From: Sipunculus nudus
Taxonomy: Eukaryota; Annelida; Sipuncula; Golfingiida; Sipunculidae
Direction of reading: 5' to 3'
NCBI GenBank assembly: GCA_026874595.1
Contig: CM049320.1
Coordinates: 47,816,714-47,880,713 of the forward strand
Length of the DNA: 64,000 nucleotides
Shown: positions 62,221-64,000 of the stretch, one piece after another
How positions within the stretch are numbered: the first letter of the stretch is position 1
How the letters are laid out: each line of letters begins with the position of its first letter
Program-made: the position numbers and the translations under genes
Notes under the pieces: generated by a model
Told to the model about the DNA's origin: nothing
The model's database searches: none
What the model saw: only the letters and a program-made list of their open reading frames with translations

Positions 62221-62730
62221 TATGAATAATATGAATGTTAATAAATGTCATAAGACTCTTGCCATGTTTAGTGTGTAAATTGATGTGAAAGTACTCAAAA
62301 GTTAATAGTTATATTTTTTAAAATATAAATTAAAGCCATAAAACCAGGTACTTAGGATCATTATTTAAATTTTTGAAATTTGTATATCCTGGATTCTCAA
62401 CAATTTTGTTTGAATGAAACTTAATAAATACTCATGAGATAAAATTTACATGATAAAAATGACAAAATGGTATATGCTTGCAGCATTAGGCCAAGTTGAA
62501 ACCTGTGTGACAATAGCACTCCATTTCTAAATGTAAATAATATAATTGACAGTAGTCCTCTTCCCCAGATCCCAGGATTTTATTCAAATCTTACATAACT
62601 TGTGCTAAAAACCATTATCTCCCAGTACAGCTGATATAACCACACAAAACTAGCATTTGTCTACCCCCTCTTCCAAATCATGTTTTGTGATTATATGTAA
62701 CATCTGAACACCATGACCAATGGGTCTCTG

Positions 62731-62906
62731 TTTGGTTTATGGGATGATGGATACAGATTGGACATCATATTTGAGGTAACTTGTCCAGCAGTTGTTACAT
62801 CCCTATGTACCATTATGATCTGATTGCTTGTGAACTATAATGTACAGCTTATGAAATGCTTCATTTAACTGCAGTTGTCAGATGTTTGGTTCAGCAGAAA
62901 TCTTCT
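62731..62906. other. End of intron 13, nothing recognised
   Basis: Short non-repeat intronic stretch before the duplicated exon 14 acceptor. Confidence 0.4.
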
Positions 62907-62988
62907 ATAGTTGTTGTTATGGTTGATGTTTTAGGTTTGAGCCTGTATAGTTGCTGGTACGGTTGATATTTTGTAGGTTTGTGCCTGT
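62907..62988 (+). repeat. 40-bp tandem duplication of the exon 14 acceptor and exon start
   Basis: Copy 1 (62907-62946) reads atagttgttgttatggttga, tgttttag, gtttgagcctgt. Copy 2 (62947-62988) reads atagttgctggtacggttga, tattttgtag, gtttgtgcctgt, and is the real junction. This is a two-unit version of what the larger arrays show. Confidence 0.85.
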
Positions 62989-63125
62989 ACAGCCCAGCCC
63001 ATCCGCTGAGTCTCGAAGCAGTTATGAGAGTACTACAATATTCCTGGTTTCTTCATTCCAATACATCATCTTGGCATTCTGTTTTTCTCGAGGACGGCCG
63101 TACAGGAAGCCTGTATGGACTAATG
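62977..63125 (+). CDS. ATP13A2: ATP13A2-like exon 14: lumenal loop and helix M8 (FQYIILAFCFSRGRPYRKP)
   Basis: After acceptor atattttgtag the exon completes Trp and reads FVPVQPSPSAESRSSYESTT, IFLVSSFQYIILAFCFSRG, RPYRKPVWTN, ending one base into the next codon with donor gtatgt. QPWFVP, YENT..F..SSFQY.ILA...SKG.P.R.P.YTN is the ATP13A2 pattern. A 40-bp duplication lies directly upstream and carries a second copy of the acceptor and exon start (62907-62946). Helices M9-M10 must follow in a later exon. Confidence 0.92.
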
Positions 63126-63372
63126 GTATGTAGGGTTTAATATGTTCAAGGGTTCCATAATTGGAATACTAATTAAGCCTTTTGAATGTGATCAATGATA
63201 TTATTTAAGGAATCGACAGAACTCATAATGTGATGATTTTTACTCTCATTATTAGTTCTGATCCAAACAAAACATTATAAAGCCACAGATTGCATTAATT
63301 TTGAGGTTAATTATATATGATCAATGGCATTTCCTTCCCGGTGCTCCAGTTTGACACATTTGGTATTTGCAG

Positions 63373-63429
63373 ATAATTCATCCTCATCATCAGTCTTACC
63401 TCCATCACAGTCACTGTCTTGACACACTA
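63373..63429 (+). pseudogene. Possible start of the M9-coding exon, broken by two single-base deletions
   Basis: After acceptor ggtatttgcag, one forward frame reads FILIISLTSITVTVLT, which looks like the M9 helix expected after ..WTN. Joined to exon 14 in phase, that frame is missed by one base at ATAATTC. A second base is missing at gtcttgacac compared with the units that follow. Either these are sequencing or assembly slips in a real exon, or this is a decayed copy and the true exon lies past the window. The 33-bp array starting here repeats the same coding-like segment. No homology search was possible. Confidence 0.3.
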
Positions 63430-64000
63430 ATCTCCAACACAGTCACTGTCATGACCACACTAACCTCCATCTTAGTCACTGTCATGACCACACTAATCTC
63501 CATAACAGGCATTGTCATAACCACACTAATCTCCCTCATAGTCACTGTTATGACCATACTAATCTCCAACACAGTCACTGTCATGACCACACTAACCTCC
63601 ATCTTAGTCACTGTCATGACCACACTAATCTCCATAACAGTCATTGTCATAACCACACTAATCTCCCTCATAGTCACTGTCATGACCATACTAATCTCCA
63701 ACACAGTCACTGTCATGACCACACTAACCTCCATCTTAGTCACTGTCATGACCACACTAATCTCCATAACAGTCATTGTCATAACCGAACTAAACTCCCT
63801 AATAGTCACTGTCATGACCATACTAATCTCCAACACAGTCACTGTCATGACCACACTAACCTCCATCTTAGTCACTGTCATGACCACACTAATCTCCATA
63901 ACAGTCATTGTCATAACCACACTAATCTCCCTCATAGTCACTGTCATGACCATACTAATCTCCAACACAGTCACTGTCATGACCACACTAACCTCCATCT
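63388..64000. repeat. 33-bp minisatellite in 132-bp higher-order units after exon 14, runs off the window
   Basis: Four 33-bp variants follow in fixed order: ctaatctccaacacagtcac.., ctaacctccatcttagtcac.., ctaatctccataacagtcat.., ctaatctccctcatagtcac... The set repeats every 132 bp (ctaatctccaacacag at 63427 and 63559). Both strands remain open, giving a 195-codon antisense frame with no likely product. Confidence 0.94.

Larger units (their letters stand above)
55120..62730 (+). mobile_element. Outer AT-rich element (level 1 of a three-level nest)
   Basis: The left part, 55120-55710, starts ttagctcagctgactatgag and runs to ggccatggcacgtttt. The right part, 61716-62730, resumes tttccttcagcactgttgat and gcacacataagggggatttc and ends with a diverged terminus ccatgaccaatgggtctctg. 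Uninterrupted copies (57718) read ggcacgtttttttcctgtaa, so the break falls within that T run. Confidence 0.7.
15814..63125 (+). other. ATP13A2: Split gene for a P5B-type ATPase, ATP13A2-like (14 exons visible, both ends missing)
   Basis: Fourteen exons with AG/GT borders and compatible phases join into about 557 codons. Seen in order: TGTLT after a split DKTGT motif, ATCHS and [18 protein letters not shown] in the nucleotide-binding domain, TGDN across the exon 6/7 border, [17 protein letters not shown], then helices M5-M8. ATP13A family proteins carry these blocks in this order. The stretches ETNLGDW, DLVITTTVAVL and QPWFVPV favour ATP13A2 over ATP13A3-5. The known role of ATP13A2 is ATP-driven export of polyamines from late endosomes and lysosomes. 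The protein is normally about 1,150-1,200 residues, so roughly the C-terminal half is here. No exon encoding M1-M4 or the actuator domain was found in the first 15.8 kb. Assignment to P5B is secure; the exact paralogue is an inference. Confidence 0.9.

Noticed and set aside
63411-63998. Minus-strand 195-codon Met/Val/Thr-rich frame
   Set aside because: By-product of a 33/132-bp array open on both strands.

Overview
This is an AT-rich animal genome window with one recognisable gene, carried on the + strand. The gene is a P5B-type ATPase closest to ATP13A2 (the lysosomal polyamine exporter, PARK9), seen as 14 consecutive coding exons between 15814 and 63125. The exon phases join without a break. 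They give about 557 residues, from the residue after the phosphorylated-Asp/Lys pair of the DKTGT motif to the eighth membrane helix. Everything upstream (N-terminal domain, M1-M4, actuator domain) and the last two helices lie outside the window or could not be read. No bacterial-type genes, tRNA, rRNA or CRISPR were seen. The repeat content (many poly-T-inserted elements with AGCTCAG...CCTTG termini and GTCC microsatellites, CTAG-ended Helitrons, TA-flanked DNA transposons) and the gene structure suggest a lophotrochozoan, most likely a bivalve mollusc. That is an inference from repeat style, not a database result.

Layout. 1-15813 is intronic or upstream and almost entirely transposon: AT-rich elements, a 3.26-kb pogo-like transposon (2945-6206), and nested elements at 9471-14770. 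Exons 1-4 lie at 15814-21188, with a 44-bp minisatellite in intron 1, a TA-flanked Tigger-like element (18119-19033) and a 41-bp array just before exon 3. Intron 4 (21189-28690) holds two abutting elements, a fragment rich in near-palindromes and a 58-bp minisatellite. Exons 5-8 (28691-40694) are separated by Helitron-like DNA, a 40-bp array, a second CCRTATTT-ended TIR element (35084-36268) and a 64-bp array. Exons 9-13 (43672-52056) are surrounded by 22-, 37-, 45- and 84-bp arrays. Intron 13 (52057-62976) also contains a three-level nest of transposable elements (55120-62730). Exon 14 is followed by a 33/132-bp array that runs off the end.

The most unusual feature is that the minisatellites of this gene are built from its own splice junctions. 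In introns 7, 8, 9, 10 and 13 the repeat unit contains, or starts exactly at, the exon edge and its splice site, so the gene carries dozens of copies of its own donors or acceptors. In introns 9, 10 and 13, using a copy in place of the real site would bring an in-frame stop within a few codons. A 40-bp duplication of the exon 14 acceptor shows the same thing at an early stage. Long open frames inside these arrays arise from repeat periods divisible by three and should not be read as genes.
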